DNA from: Siniperca chuatsi
Lineage: Eukaryota; Chordata; Actinopteri; Centrarchiformes; Sinipercidae
DNA length: 64,000 nt
NCBI RefSeq assembly: GCF_020085105.1
Contig: NC_058052.1
Location: forward strand, 12,567,233 to 12,631,232
Direction: 5' to 3'
Shown piece after piece: positions 37,401-49,115 of this stretch (the stretch's first letter is position 1; the number at the start of each line of letters is the position of its first letter). The position numbers and the translations under genes were made by a program. The notes under the pieces are model-generated. The model saw nothing but the letters and a program-made list of their open reading frames with translations. It made no database searches and was not told the origin of the DNA.

Positions 37401-40400
37401 TTCCCAACACCCAGATGAAATCATTATCCATTGCAACAAACTTAGTAACAATCCTCTCCTCTTTACTGCCCTTTTTCCCCCTTTTACTAGCTTTCTCAAT
37501 GTGCCAACACATCCTCTTTTGTTTATAGCGTGGGCTCAGACTTCTTGTAAGTTCCAAATGCTGTTTCCTCAAGTGCTTACTTAAATAACTAACATTTGCA
37601 CTGCAAACATTACAAATAGCTGTTTGACTGCTTTTGCTCTCCACTTTACAGCAATTCCAGACTGCAAACATGACTGCTATCCAGCTGCTTTGAAACAGTG
37701 CACCATATTACCATTAGAACTAGAATATGACACTTATTTAATGGCAAATATGTTTGCTTTACATAAATGACCACAAACTTATGAGCACATCACATTGCAT
37801 TTCACCACACATATTACTGGTGTATGTGATAAATAAACCTTTGAATCCTTGAATTCATATTTGACAATTCAGTGACTACTTACAAGATGAATTTTGCTTT
37901 ATATACTGTATTCATAGATAAGTTTTTTATGTATTTGTGTTACATAATTAATTTAATCTCCAGATGTGGTGTTTAATCTCCACATTTCCTGACTTAGCTG
38001 TAATAATGCTATTAAGTTAATTTTAGTTATGTTTATTGGAAGATTATTTAGGATAAATTATGGTAATCATTAAGTGTGCAGTTAAAGAAATGACAGCCTC
38101 ACCTCCAGTGCAGTAGTGTGACGGAGCAGCGCTGCTCTGGACCTCTGAAGAGAACGGTCCATCAGTTTGTGCAGTCTGAGGATCAGTTTACGCAGTCCCA
38201 TCTGTTTCAGAGCTTTATCTACAAACGGTCTGTAGATGGCTGTGGGGCAGAATAGTCCCCCTCCCGCAACCGCTTCTGCACTTCCTGCAGTAGCAGTTGG
38301 GAGAAACTCCTCTTCTGACAACAATCGGGCAAATTTAGGAGTCAGGGAGGGAGACAACTCTCCCTCTGCTACATGTCCCAATCCCCGCTCCTCCTCAGCA
38401 TCCCTGTCCTCTCCATCACTTTCAGCTGTAAAAGTGGCTGTCGAGTCATTCTCCTCATCTTCCTCATTCTCCTCTTCTTCATTGCCACGGGAGCAGCGAG
38501 GTGAAGGGATCTCAAACACAGGCCACCCGATACGGGATAGATCATGGAGGCCCAACACAGTGGCCATAACGCGCAGCTTCTGGTTGAGGTCCTGGGTGAT
38601 ATTGAGCCACAGACAGAGTGCCTGCACCCTGCCCTGGAAGTCTCGTGCTGCATACTTTTCATAGTCCTTCTGCAGGGCCTGCAAAGAAGGGTACAAAGCT
38701 TCCAGAGACTCCAGCAACTCCATAACACGCTTGACCTGCTCGAATGCCAGCCGCTGGCGCTGAAGGTGCTCCCTGCAATCAGCACCAGAGCCCAGAGGCT
38801 CTGCTGCATTCATCGCTGATGAGGGGAAGGCGCTAAAGCCCCAGGGATCTACTCCACAGTGGTTGGTCTCTGCTACAGCAGGCTCCCTCTCCTCTCCACA
38901 GACTAGATCTGGGACACTTTGATAGTCTCCCTGGATTGTTTGAGACCCTGAACACTGGGCCCCTCTCAGGCTGGCATAGTTGACCTTAAAGTGCAGGACC
39001 TCATTTATGATGTCAGGGATGGCCTGGCGGGCAGTGAAAAGAAAAAGGTCTTGGTCGCTGGTGGAGCGTCGTGCATGCCAAGCCTGCAGCTCCAACCAAA
39101 TGACCTCATTGTTGTGACCCATGAAGGCCATGTTCTCCAGGCCTCTCTGCTCCTTCTCCTTCCTCTTGGAGGACATAGACGTGAGCTTGAGCAGCAGCCG
39201 CAGAGTTTCAAAGAACTTGAGGCGGTCGGCAGGACAGTCTGTCCTGGAGGTCTGGCGGTGGGTCCGGGCAATATGGGGCATGGACACGGGAAGTTTGCAA
39301 CTGCTGCAGCCTAAGCTCAAGTAATGCTTCCTGGGATCCATGCTGAGGGCACCGAAAGGGCTTGACTTTGAGAGTGGATCCAGCATGAAGGAGCCTTCAA
39401 AGGTCTTCTTGTGGTCTCTCTCTGTGGAACGCAGTGTGGCCCTCTGCTTCTTACCCTGCTTGTAGCTGTGCTCCTCAGGGGTCTCCGCTGGCCTAAGACT
39501 CTCTCTCAGGACAGATGGGATAAGCTCCGCTGAAATAAACAGCCAGGATAATGCATGTAAAACTGCACGTAAAAAAAGATTTTTAAAAAATTCAAAAAAT
39601 TATTTCCATATACTTGTCGAATAAATATATTAACTTACCCTTGTTGGGAGACCGACCAGCACTCCTTGCCTGGCTGTTCCTGTGATGTTTGCCAGACATG
39701 CGTTTTATCTGACGGTGGGTATAAGGAGGTGAGGTGCCATACAGAGCTTCCTCTTCCTCACTGGGAGAGTCCCAGGATTCACCCACCTCAGAGTTCTGTT
39801 GGGATGCATCTTCCACTGGCTTGGCCTGCCTGTCAACATTCAATGACATTGAGGCAAAGACAGACAGGACAAACTATTGACATGGGCTAGATTTGCATCT
39901 TTACAATGAGCACTGTTACCTGGAAGTGATGTTAAAAGCAAGCAAGTGCTTTGGCATTATGAAACTATTTCAGTCATATGACAAAGACACCAAAAAAATG
40001 TGTGTACAAGGTCAAACGGTGCTGGGTTGTTTGTACCCATAACAGAGTGTGCAGCAAATCTCCTCTAATGCCACGGCAAACAGGTTGCTAAACTGCAACT
40101 AGACTGAGTGTCTGCTGCTACCTACAGCAGACTGACGAGTTGTCTGTCCTTTGGAGCCTGACTGGCTGCCTCCCAAATGTACAGCAGCAACACTCTGTGC
40201 ATGACCACAGCCGTCCAGACGCAGGATAATAAGCTGTGGGTTCTCTACTGGCACCTTCTCTTGGTCTAGGTAAACATAATGGCTCAACCAGAGAGAAAGA
40301 AATAGTACCCCTCATTAACTCTGTCTGCTAAGTCATCAACCATACTGCACAAGTCAAGATTTCATGGAGCACTGAGACCTACTCACCCAAAGTGTGTAGA

Positions 40401-41052
40401 AGTTGCTGGACCCTCTGCAAACAGAGTGCTAATGCAAAACAGCATGTCACATTCACGTGACTATAGTAAATCTTGAGCAACAATGAAGATGTGAACATTG
40501 TGGTTGCTTAACAACATTCTGACAGCAAATTTCAGATAATAAAAGGCCATAGCAGAATATGTTGCCTCCAGTTCTGCAAAAAGGAAACACTATAATCACT
40601 TTAAACACTTCCCTCTGGGAAAAAAGGCAAAGAAAAAAAAGAAAAGAAAACGGAGAGTGCAAGCAACATGCCTTTCCAGATTACAATGTCAGAGCTTTGC
40701 TTTCTAATGCTTTTCTGAGGGTTTTTTAATAGGATTAGAGGGAAAGGTTGGAAGGTCTGACCCCGCCAACAAAAACAAAAAGAGAAAGAAGAGGAGGGGC
40801 ATGAAATGAGTGTTTCTATATGCTGGTCACCATGTGTCCCTCCATCGATCATCTGACTGAAAGGCATTCCCCAACACGCGCCAGTTAGCGTCTGTGTAGA
40901 CGGAGTTGAAAGGGGCACACACTCACTAGGGGAGTGTGTGAGTGTTAAGGGCGGGGGGCTAATCTGGAAATCACTTGCTTAGGCTTTTCAAGGAGCAACA
41001 TAGAGAGAGTCCAGACTTCTATTGCCCATCTGTCCCACTGCAGAATCTGTCT

Positions 41053-41091
<39 letters not shown>

Positions 41092-44000
41092 CCCCTGGGA
41101 GCAGCTGTTGAACTACATGCATGGCAGACAGACACCTGCTGCAAACCTTGCAACCTTAAATGCCATAAGATTCCAGATGCAAACACGGCTTCAAAAACGA
41201 AACATACCGCAAGAATAACGTCAATAGCACAGCCATCTTAACCACAGTCCTGAAATTACAGAATAACTCGTGCATGAAAGAACACTGGTGCCTTTATGAG
41301 TGTATTGTATGGGAAACTGTGAAGGGGCTTGTTCTGCAGGAGCACTACACGACAGTGATCTTTTCAGCATGCAGGCACAAGAAGGCACACTAAGCAATCT
41401 TGTGTGTTACAATAAGGCATTTAGCACAACAACAGACAAATCACTGTGCTCTTGCAATGTAAAAATCGACACAGGTATCAGGAAACTGCATAAAGAAAGC
41501 AGATAGAGTAAATGCCATCAACCTCCCACTGTGTCCATCACAAGTAAGCTCAAATTGTGCGCACATTTGTAAACAGTCCAAAGCGTGCACGGGTGAGTGG
41601 TGTCTGAGGACAGAAATAGTACATGCATGTGAGAGGGAACAAGACCAAGTTTTAAAAAGACACTTGTCTACGCAGAACAGCATGACTAAATTACTCAGGA
41701 ATGACAGCGGAACCAATGACGCCATCACTGCCGGTTGTTTGTTTGGTTGCCATGAGACAATTCAAGCACAGATTGTGCTGCTGCAGAAAAGACTGCGCAA
41801 ATTCCTTTTCTGAATTCTTTGCTTTTTCCTAAACCTACTTGCATGCCACACAGAGAAAGTTACTGGCCTGCATGCCCTGAAGTTAACCATAGCCACACTA
41901 TGGTCTTCAAGCTGTCCCTGCCTGGCTGCCACTAGTGAATTAAAACTGCAGATGGTGTCTGGCTGGTCTCAATGGCTCATCTGATGGCTCATTGGGGCTC
42001 CAATAAAGGCCAGTGGAATGCTAGAGCCCCTAGGCATAAACACTGTGTGCATAATAAACAGAACAAAATCGAGAGTCTTTTCTGTATAGCGACTGATGCA
42101 GGGATACCAAGGGCTGCCAGAGTCAGGGGGGCCTGACCTTTGACACCAACCATCCACACTATTGTACCAGGAAGGGGCACTCTATTGTAAAGCTGTGACA
42201 CGTGGCCTGTGAGGCCCACAGCTGAATAGTACACAGCTGGTTAGTGAGCATACTTGCTCACAATGTCCAAACTAAAGGGGATTTTTTTTTAAGAGAGGAA
42301 AAGGAAAAGAAGGTGCCCCGGGTTTTGTAAGAGCACACTCTGCACCAATTAGGTCACGCTGGCGTAACTGATGCTAGGTAGGCTAAATCCAGATTTTGAT
42401 TACCCCCCACTGTAAAAAGGACATGTCTGCTGGCTACTAATTTCAGCCCAGGGTTAACTAGTGAGGAAATAAGAATATATGTACATGTACCCAAATCTCA
42501 ATGTAAGTGTAGCTGATGCACACAACAGTATGCATTTCTGACCTGCTGTCAATCTCTAATAAACAGGCAGAGCTGATGCAGGGATCAGATTATGTTATCC
42601 TACAGAATTCAGAAACAATGAACATGACGTACTTGACCCCACCCTTCTCTGGAACAGTGCAACATTGCCAGGAGTGGACCTCCAATCCTTTCCTACATGT
42701 AACTGTGCAAAGCACAGCCACTTTGATTCACAGGAATCAGAAAGGCAGTGCATTTCAACACTGTTGTGCTTACTATTCAATTCAACTCAATAGGCTTTAT
42801 TGGCATGATATTTGACATGTGTTGCCAAAGCACAATTATGATTATGATAGAAAATGAATGAAAGGAATGAAATTAACAAGAATAACGTTTTACTATCTGG
42901 CCATATAAATTACTTGACACCACGGAACATCCTCAGTCTAAGAAAACACCTTATTGTACCAGTGGAAGCTCATGCCATTAATCACAACAAGTCACATGAT
43001 CTAAATGTAGACACTGCTTGCAGACTGTGGGCTGAAGGTAAATGGTGTAATGACATGTTTTTCACCTTATTCCACTTGCATCATAAATGCAGTGCAGGCA
43101 GCGGTCTGCTCCACCTTTGAAATTTAATCTGAAACTGTAGAGAGTCAAACCTTTGTCACATTCAACTTGCATTTCAGCTTCTTGCAGTTGTGCACATCAT
43201 AACTGTCAAATCAAATAGACGAACACTGTTATTCTATAACTTAACTATCTTTCCTTTCCTTCTCTATCATTTATCATCTTACACGATCTTACTCCTGCAG
43301 CGTATCAGTAACATCTATTGCCATAGTTTTAGCAGTTACAGAGATCCTATTGTTAAAAAGGAAATAACAGATGAGAGGGACAGAATGTGAGAGCAGCACT
43401 AATTTCTCTAAAGCAGGTGTGGGCAGAGACAGGATGCAGTTAGGAAATGCTAGAGAACAGTCCATCTGTAATCTACAGCCTGTGCTCCTGGCAAATGCAG
43501 GCATTAATGAGTTCTACCCATGATCATCTCCGGGGCTCCAGACAGCTATCCACTGCGCACACTACACCACATCCTGAAATCTGTGGAATGCTTGTGAGCC
43601 ACAGTGTATTTGAGAACAAGACATTACTGACAAAAGGACCTCTGTACATCCAATGATAGTGATAACCCTCAACTGCCAAGCAAGCACATAACTCATCTTT
43701 CTCAGAATTGTTGTCAGTTTGAAGTGACCTCATTTTTAGTCTCAAAGTATATACACTCATCGAGGTGGATAGAAGGATCTGTCTGTTACAAAGACATAAA
43801 GACAACTAATATTTGCATGTTGTGAGGCCCGTCATATCAGTCAGAAATTTAATTATGGAGCTAGAGTCTGAACACAATCCAGGTTGAACTAATGGGTTCC
43901 TGAAAACTATACAGCTTCAGCTGGTCCAAGTTTGGTATGTTTCTAACCCCATTAATATAGAAATGGTAACTCCAACAAATTCTCAAACAGAGCCAAATTT

Positions 44001-45456
44001 AGACTTACTGAAAGTATATGCTGACTAGTAAAACACTGCCATGGTATATATTTGAACTCTCTAGGAGCATGTTTTACCTTTCACCCCAAACTTTGCATGC
44101 AGACTAAACATGGGTGTAAAATTGGAAAAAACATGAAAATGTATCTCTTGTAATCATGTCAACCTGTGACACTGACAGACATCCAGAAATATCATGGTTA
44201 AACTCAGTATTTTTCTTTATTTAACAATGCTTGACGGCAATTACATTAACAGGGCCAGTATTGCACAATCATGCGGGCTGTTTGTGTGTCCACTTCGGAC
44301 TGAGTGGCCACAAGGGTGCAAGGGAAAAACAACTGGCTGGTACTCGATCATTACCGAAACAGCCGACAAAAAAAACAAGCTATTTGCTCAAAACCAGGAT
44401 TATCACAGGTGACAGAGCTTGTCCAACGTGATAAATGTACTCAAAGTCACTCTGCACACAAACAACTGCATGTGAGGAGAGGGGAAGACATAACAGCAGA
44501 TTCCTGAGGGTCTGTCGCCAGCGGTCAGGGGCAAACACTGAGGAATTTCGATTAGGAGATGCGTACATATGACAAAAACATCTTATGAGTATCTGCTTGA
44601 AAGCATTCCCCTGCGAGATTGCAGACATGTACCATTCAGTTACCTTGTCATTTGAGCACTGCGAAATTTGTTGCTGCACATACATTTACGACACAATGTC
44701 ACCTAAGTTACAGTTCTGTACCAGGAACAATAATGATCCAAATAAAATTTATTGCATAAAGTGTAAACCGTTCACAATCAACGAGCCCATCTCGTGATTC
44801 AGCATTGGAGTGCGCGACAACAACAACAACCACACGAGCGCCAGGTCTGGCTGGAGAATTAACAATAACAGTGGAGCAACATGCTAGCTAAAGCCAGCGA
44901 AGTTTGTGCTTCGATGTTATGATGAAACGCATGGTCTGGCAATCTCAAATATACAACAACACACTTTCAAGTACACCTTACGAGCCCACGTTGGGAAACG
45001 TATCTAGCTTCAGCTCAGTCAGTTTCTGCTGAACTTGCGAGTGAACAATAAAGTGACAAGCGATAGCTTAGAGTAGATGTTAGCTAGCTTGTTCCCTGAC
45101 ATGTTGCACTGTTACAGCGGTTGATAATTGTTCGTGATGTTACCTTATCATTTGGCGAGCATTTTGCCTTTTTCTCTAGCAACCAAGAATCACATGAGAA
45201 GCTAATATCTGCAGCAAAATTCGCCTGAAAATGTTGCTCCAAAAAGTTTGCAACTCCAGTGTTGCAAATGCAATAACTGCACGCGTAGCACTATTTGACA
45301 GGAAGTCGATTTCTAAGGGATGCGCAAGCGCTCCCATAGAGCTGACTGCAGTGTCACGTTCAGCTCCCTATTTGGCAAGTGCGAGGTCCTGATGGTGTAG
45401 TGTCTGTTCAACAAATTCGCATACCTGCTGGGCTTGTTACGATCCGGAGGCTCCAT
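25457..45456 (-). CDS. map3k4: Mitogen-activated protein kinase kinase kinase 4 (MEKK4)
   Basis: Serine/threonine kinase that activates MKK3/6 and MKK4/7 upstream of p38 and JNK; in mammals it is switched on by GADD45 proteins. 27 coding exons on the minus strand, 5' to 3': 45456-45425, 39829-39639, 39529-38103, 36926-36666, 36165-36013, 35856-35699, 34965-34849, 34743-34644, 34491-34408, 34311-34042, 33947-33798, 33400-33239, 32941-32808, 31645-31567, 31463-31385, 30692-30599, 30221-30099, 28385-28285, 28197-28117, 28018-27827, 27739-27669, 27573-27457, 27369-27210, 27086-26964, 26639-26533, 25876-25697, 25477-25457. All phases join to 1588 codons (human 1608). Borders are GT-AG except the donor after exon 4, which is GC. 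The N-terminus [11 protein letters not shown] is short compared with the proline-rich human start. The terminus VCTDEE is as in mammals. Confidence 0.97.
25544..25556. repeat. Poly(C) tract
   Basis: Run of 13 C within the last map3k4 intron, next to a short A run. Confidence 0.9.
25697..27739 (-). other. map3k4: Kinase domain exons of map3k4
   Basis: Six exons, plus the short last one, hold a complete kinase: glycine loop GEGQYGKVY, catalytic lysine in MAMKE at about K1352, HRDIKG with catalytic D1443, DFG at 1461-1463, and MAPE ending at E1492, followed by DIWSLGCV and the HPFVK end. All catalytic residues are present, so the enzyme is predicted active. The region between kinase and middle domain ([23 protein letters not shown]) is also like mammalian MAP3K4. 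Confidence 0.95.
30786..30799. repeat. Poly(G) tract
   Basis: Run of 14 G in map3k4 intron 15. The nearby stretch 30532-30594 is almost pure A with scattered C. Confidence 0.9.
35115..35150. repeat. 13-bp perfect inverted repeat
   Basis: AAAGGGATGCATT at 35115-35127 and AATGCATCCCTTT at 35138-35150 around a 10-base loop, within map3k4 intron 6. It may be the core of a small foldback element. Confidence 0.7.
36666..36926 (-). other. map3k4: map3k4 coding exon 4, with GC splice donor
   Basis: 87 codons from FSDFPDPM to LLSIKQ, including the conserved [20 protein letters not shown] segment. The exon ends CAG and the intron begins GCAAGC (minus strand), a non-canonical GC donor with otherwise strong consensus. 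The next exon joins in frame at LVRECKEVL as in mammals, so no nearby GT donor is needed. Confidence 0.9.
37249..37671 (-). pseudogene. BED zinc finger / hAT transposase remnant in map3k4 intron 3
   Basis: An uninterrupted 140-codon ORF between map3k4 exons 3 and 4, same strand. It begins like a ZBED/hAT protein: [20 protein letters not shown], then SKHLRKQH, giving C20, C23, H33 and H38 (CX2C...HX4H) with a shorter middle loop than usual. Downstream, [12 protein letters not shown] and [12 protein letters not shown] resemble the segment after the BED finger in hAT transposases (family pattern T-F-A-D, then V-F-L-I-E). It ends well before the catalytic core. Most likely a dead fragment of a hAT transposon; expression as an alternative exon is not supported by anything seen. 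Confidence 0.7.
37795..37860 (+). repeat. Possible LINE 3' tail
   Basis: TTTCACCACACATATTACTG, then GTGTATGTGATAAATAAACC and TTTGAATCCTTGAA, resembles the terminal part of fish non-LTR elements (TGTGACAAATAAA followed by short tail repeats). Very short, so tentative. Confidence 0.35.
38103..39529 (-). other. map3k4: map3k4 coding exon 3, large N-terminal regulatory exon
   Basis: 476 codons, nearly a third of the protein. Conserved blocks: KPYLSLGCS-like [84 protein letters not shown] and the C-terminal [20 protein letters not shown]. Between the last two lies a fish-variable stretch rich in acidic residues ([13 protein letters not shown]) and serine. In mammals this N-terminal half is autoinhibitory and binds GADD45; that role is taken from the family. 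Confidence 0.93.
39639..39829 (-). other. map3k4: map3k4 coding exon 2
   Basis: Encodes an acidic then basic segment including LYGTSPP and [12 protein letters not shown], which match LYGTSPP and QMKRMS in mammalian MAP3K4. Joins exon 1 ([11 protein letters not shown]) in frame across an intron of about 5.6 kb. Confidence 0.85.
41054..41089. repeat. (CA)18 microsatellite
   Basis: Uninterrupted CA dinucleotide run in map3k4 intron 1. Confidence 0.97.
42778..42850. repeat. Possible fish LINE/SINE tail fragment
   Basis: ATTCAATTCAACTCAATAGG followed by CTTTATTGGCATGA and GTTGCCAAAGCACAA, text I associate with a common teleost repeat end. Short and with uncertain family. Confidence 0.4.
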
Positions 45457-45700
45457 AGCAAAGCAGTGGCTTCTTGTTCCTAGCCGTGCATGGACTAAAC
45501 CATGTCTAAGCGATATGAGACAGACTTTGCACCGTTAAATCTCTGCAAGAGAGGCGGATTTGTGTCTCTTTAGAGCACTTTCTATCCGCCGGCACAGTTG
45601 ACTCTCGCTTGTGCGTATGCCGTCGCCATCTTTCCAACGTTCATTGAGGAGTGCCACAGTCTTGCATTACTACGGCAACCCGGATAGGTCATTTACGGTC
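45425..45700 (-). promoter_or_regulatory. map3k4: map3k4 first exon and promoter region
   Basis: The start codon is at 45454-45456 and the donor GTATGC lies just left of 45425. Upstream on the minus strand (rising coordinates) the DNA is CpG-bearing (ATCCGCCGGCAC, GCCGTCGCCATC), consistent with a CpG-type promoter. The transcription start is not fixed. Confidence 0.55.
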
Positions 45701-46011
45701 ATAACTGTGCAGGGCCCCCGTGCTTGTTTTTATCCTCAGAGTACAGTCATAGTGAATCAGTTATCATATGGTCACCTCTTGACTGATGAATCGTCATACT
45801 CTGAATGATATATCATTCTTTAAATCACTTGTTATGTTGTGCAGTGGAAAATCCAATCTGCTACAAATGACTGCTTGGGATAATTTCAGGTATTAAGATA
45901 CAATAATTCTTGATAAACAAACAGCACTACAGTAGCCTACTGGGGGTCCAATGTGACATGTGTCAGGGGCCCATGGTCAGGTCCAGCAGTGCCCTAGGGC
46001 AGCTGTCTATG

Positions 46012-46140
46012 GTATCAGAATCAGAATCAGAAATACTTCATTGATCTCTTTCGTTACAGTTGCTCGCTATCATGTCAATGCACACAGGAATAGAAGTACT
46101 AATAGAATAGAAATATAAATAAGTCCGTATGATGAATGAG
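46012..46140. repeat. LINE 3' tail fragment
   Basis: AGAATCAGAATCAGAAATAC, then TTCATTGATCTC and CTTTCGTTACAGTTGCTCGC, then a run of AATAGAA units. This matches my memory of a widespread teleost LINE tail ('agaatcagaatcagaaatactttattgatcc'). Confidence 0.6.
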
Positions 46141-46994
46141 GATTTTCTTAAGAGTCAATGCAACCAGTAGCTCATTGCCAGATTAACCTGCTAAGGGGGC
46201 CCCAGGGCAAATATTAGATCCTGGGCCCCTGTGAATCCCCCCGTATCTAACCTTCTGTGAATTGTATGCATTATTCCGATGCTCTAACATGACATGAGCC
46301 CAGGTTTGCTATGTAGTAATCTGATGAAACACAAATTAATTTAAGAATGTACACAGTGTACGCATAATGCCAGCTGAAAGAATGGTCTTAAAACTGATTT
46401 TGACACAGGGCAACTCTTCAAGACAGAGCCTTGAGAACAGGCAATAAAGCAGGCCCAATTTATAGCTGTTAACATGTCAGTTGATATTTGTGCTTTTGTA
46501 TAATATGCATTATGGGGGTTCTGGGGGCCCCTGGTGGTCTCTTGGGACAGTTACCCATTTGGTTATTCAACCTTATGACCTTATAACCTCTAAAATCATG
46601 TGAAAGTGAAAGTACTCATAATTGGAGTATGAACTTGATTAAACAGAGTTTATGATGTTGCATCTACCCCAAAATTTGCCCATTTGAATCAACTTTCACT
46701 GTCATTATGCACAAAAAGTGACTTTGGGTCAATTGCCACTTTCCTTCCCCACACAAACATTGTGCTACTGATTAATTATCACACACATCCTGGTGTAATG
46801 GGAGCTGATGTTACCTTGATAATGCTAAGTGTCTGCCTTACTTACTCAAATTATTAAAGTCCCCTATTCATAGGTTTGTTTTAGTCTTCACAAGGCAAGA
46901 GTCAACGTTACAGCACAGCACCCACTAAAGATCAAATACATGTGTGATTCAAGAATATGAAAGTGTTATAAATATGTATGTGACAGGAAGTATC

Positions 46995-47640
46995 ACACAA
47001 CGTCTGTCAAGCTTCTAAAGTTTGTGGATGACACCACTCTCACTGGGCTCATCTCTGGCGGGGATGAGTCTCCCTACAGGTGGGAGATTGACCATCTGAT
47101 GACCTGGTGCAGCCAGAACAACTTGGAGCTCAATGCTCTAAAGACATCGGAGATGGGAAGAACCCAGACCCACCCGCCCCCATCTCCCCGTGTGACTCCC
47201 CAGTCGACACTGTGGAGTCCTTCGGCTTCCTGGGCACCATCATCACCCAGGACCTTAAGTGGGAGCTGAACATCAGCTCCCTCACCAAGAAAGCCCAGCA
47301 GAGGATGTACTTCCTGCGGCAGCTGATGAAGTTCAACCTGCCAAAGTGAATGATGGTGCACTGCTACTCCTCCATCACCATCTGGTACGCTGCTGCCACT
47401 GCCAAGGACAAGGGCAGACTGCAGTATATCATTTGCTCTGCCGAGAAGGTGATTGGTTGCAATCTACCTTCCCTCCAGGACCTGTACGCCTCCAGGATCC
47501 TGAGTGAGCAGGAAGGAATATGGCTGACCCCTCCCACCCTGGACACAAGTCCATCAAGACTAAAACCTCAGGCCATAAGAACAGTTTCTTCCTGTCTGCA
47601 GCCGGCCTCATCAGCAAGGCCTGGGACCCCCACTGACACT
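46995..47640 (+). pseudogene. Non-LTR retrotransposon reverse transcriptase fragment
   Basis: Starts at KLLKFVDDTTLTGLISGGDE (FVDD at 47021-47032 is the RT catalytic box). After a frame change come GFLGTIITQDLKWELNI and KKAQQRMYFLRQL, a TGA at about 47347, then IWYAAATAKDKGRLQYI and EKVIGCNLPSLQDLYASRI, then a frame-shifted end. This is the C-terminal half of a LINE polymerase, distinct in sequence from the L2-type copies elsewhere in the window. At least two frame breaks make it inactive. Confidence 0.82.
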
Positions 47641-47739
47641 GACTCTTATCCCGTCCCATGGACACCACATGTTACATTAACATACAGTCTTTACATCTGT
47701 CTCAAGGTATTACATTAACACAGTTTTTGGATTATTATC

Positions 47740-48480
47740 TCTGCACATTGCACATATGTGTGGAGTGATGTTATTAATATCATCAGAGACCCTAGATTAT
47801 ACTGATACAATTGTATTTGTTTGTTTTAATGCAGCAGTTAAAAAAGAGAAAATAACTTGCTGAAGCGTTATATTAAACAAAATACAGCAATTAGTGCCAG
47901 TTTTCATCTCTTCATCCCCTGAGAAACACTTTCAGTTATAATTGCACACATTTTAACTTTTATAATGTCATTTTAACACACCTAGCCTACATGTTATTTC
48001 TACGCTATTAATTAAATTGCCCTCCAACTCTTCCTGGGGGAAACATTACACCCACTCAAAATCCCTCATACCCTACAAGTAAAGCCTAAATAACAAAATA
48101 AAATCAGCAATAACAAATCAAAACTGCATATTGCTACAACATCTTTGCTGCTAAATTTGTAGTGGCTACCACAAACACACTAAAGACCTAGTAAACCTAT
48201 TTCATAAACCATTCTAAAAGTTAATATTAAACTTGCAGATGGGCCTGCAGCCTGATCTATCTTCCTGTAGATACTAATAAACGTGTCTCTCCTCGCCCAG
48301 AATTTCTCTGCGATCTATCTTCTTTATTGTGCGTATCGGGCGTTTCATGTTCCCTCGCCCTAATCACCTTCTTTGGTAACAAACTAGCAGGCGGGGAGAC
48401 ACTGACAATAGCTGTCTGGTGTTTTTCGATGGTTTTGAATTGAAACCGAAAGACGTCTAAAACACACCCGATTACCTGGG
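47740..48480. other. Intergenic between map3k4 and kcnk1
   Basis: AT-rich DNA with no gene recognised. Confidence 0.4.
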
Positions 48481-49115
48481 AGGAGAGAAAGAAGAATTCT
48501 TACGTCACACAGCCTTTGTCGCCGCCACATCACCTGCTGCCTTCATGTGTCATTTGAAGCTCGGAAATACGACAACTACAGATTCAGGCGCCTTTAACTT
48601 GGCGTTCTTTTCTGAAATAGCTAATATTAAAATGGTAAAGGTAGATTAACAGAAGTTGCGTAGTTCACATCGTATCATTTTTAGAAAGCAGGTGCCAATG
48701 TGCTTTTTGTAGCCCAATTTAGTGGCAGAGAGAAATGAGCAGCAGGGTTGCACGTGCTTCTATGACTTTAAAGGGATTTTTTGTCGTCTTAGATAGGTAC
48801 TTGTCTGCCCAAGACGTTCCTAACGACCTCAACTTTGCAGTGGAGCAGCCTATCACATGGAGGATCTCTAGTCAAAATACTGTTCTCATCGTCAAATTGG
48901 GACATTTCCGACTGCACCTGAAAGCCTCAAATGCCACAGCAGGTTTCGCGGAGGGGGAAGAGAAGCTTTGTTTTTAACAACATCCCTCTCCAAGGATATA
49001 TTTCGGTAACGTAACACGGAAGACGGTTAAGTTAATAACGTTAGTTTATTATTGTATTTATATCAACCCGTAACGTAACACCGAGGTGATATAGGCTATA
49101 GGCTACCTCTTAAAA
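48480..49115 (+). promoter_or_regulatory. kcnk1: kcnk1 upstream region and 5' UTR
   Basis: The sequence before the kcnk1 start contains CpGs (GTCGCCGCCACATC, TTCGCGGAGG, ACGGAAGACGG). The 80-codon ORF at 48735-48977 has no recognised domain and lies where the 5' UTR or promoter should be; at most it is an upstream ORF. Confidence 0.4.

Larger units (their letters stand above)
39830..45424 (-). other. map3k4: map3k4 intron 1 (about 5.6 kb)
   Basis: Between the short first coding exon and exon 2. It contains the (CA)n tract at 41054-41089 and a possible repeat tail at 42778-42850. No exon-like ORF was recognised. Confidence 0.7.

Noticed and set aside
38236..38664. 142-codon plus-strand ORF within map3k4 exon 3
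   Set aside because: Antisense shadow of the acidic coding segment; serine and proline rich from the reverse of Glu and Ala codons.
48735..48977. 80-codon ORF upstream of kcnk1
   Set aside because: No domain, no splice evidence, and it lies in the kcnk1 promoter or 5' UTR. It could at most be an upstream ORF.
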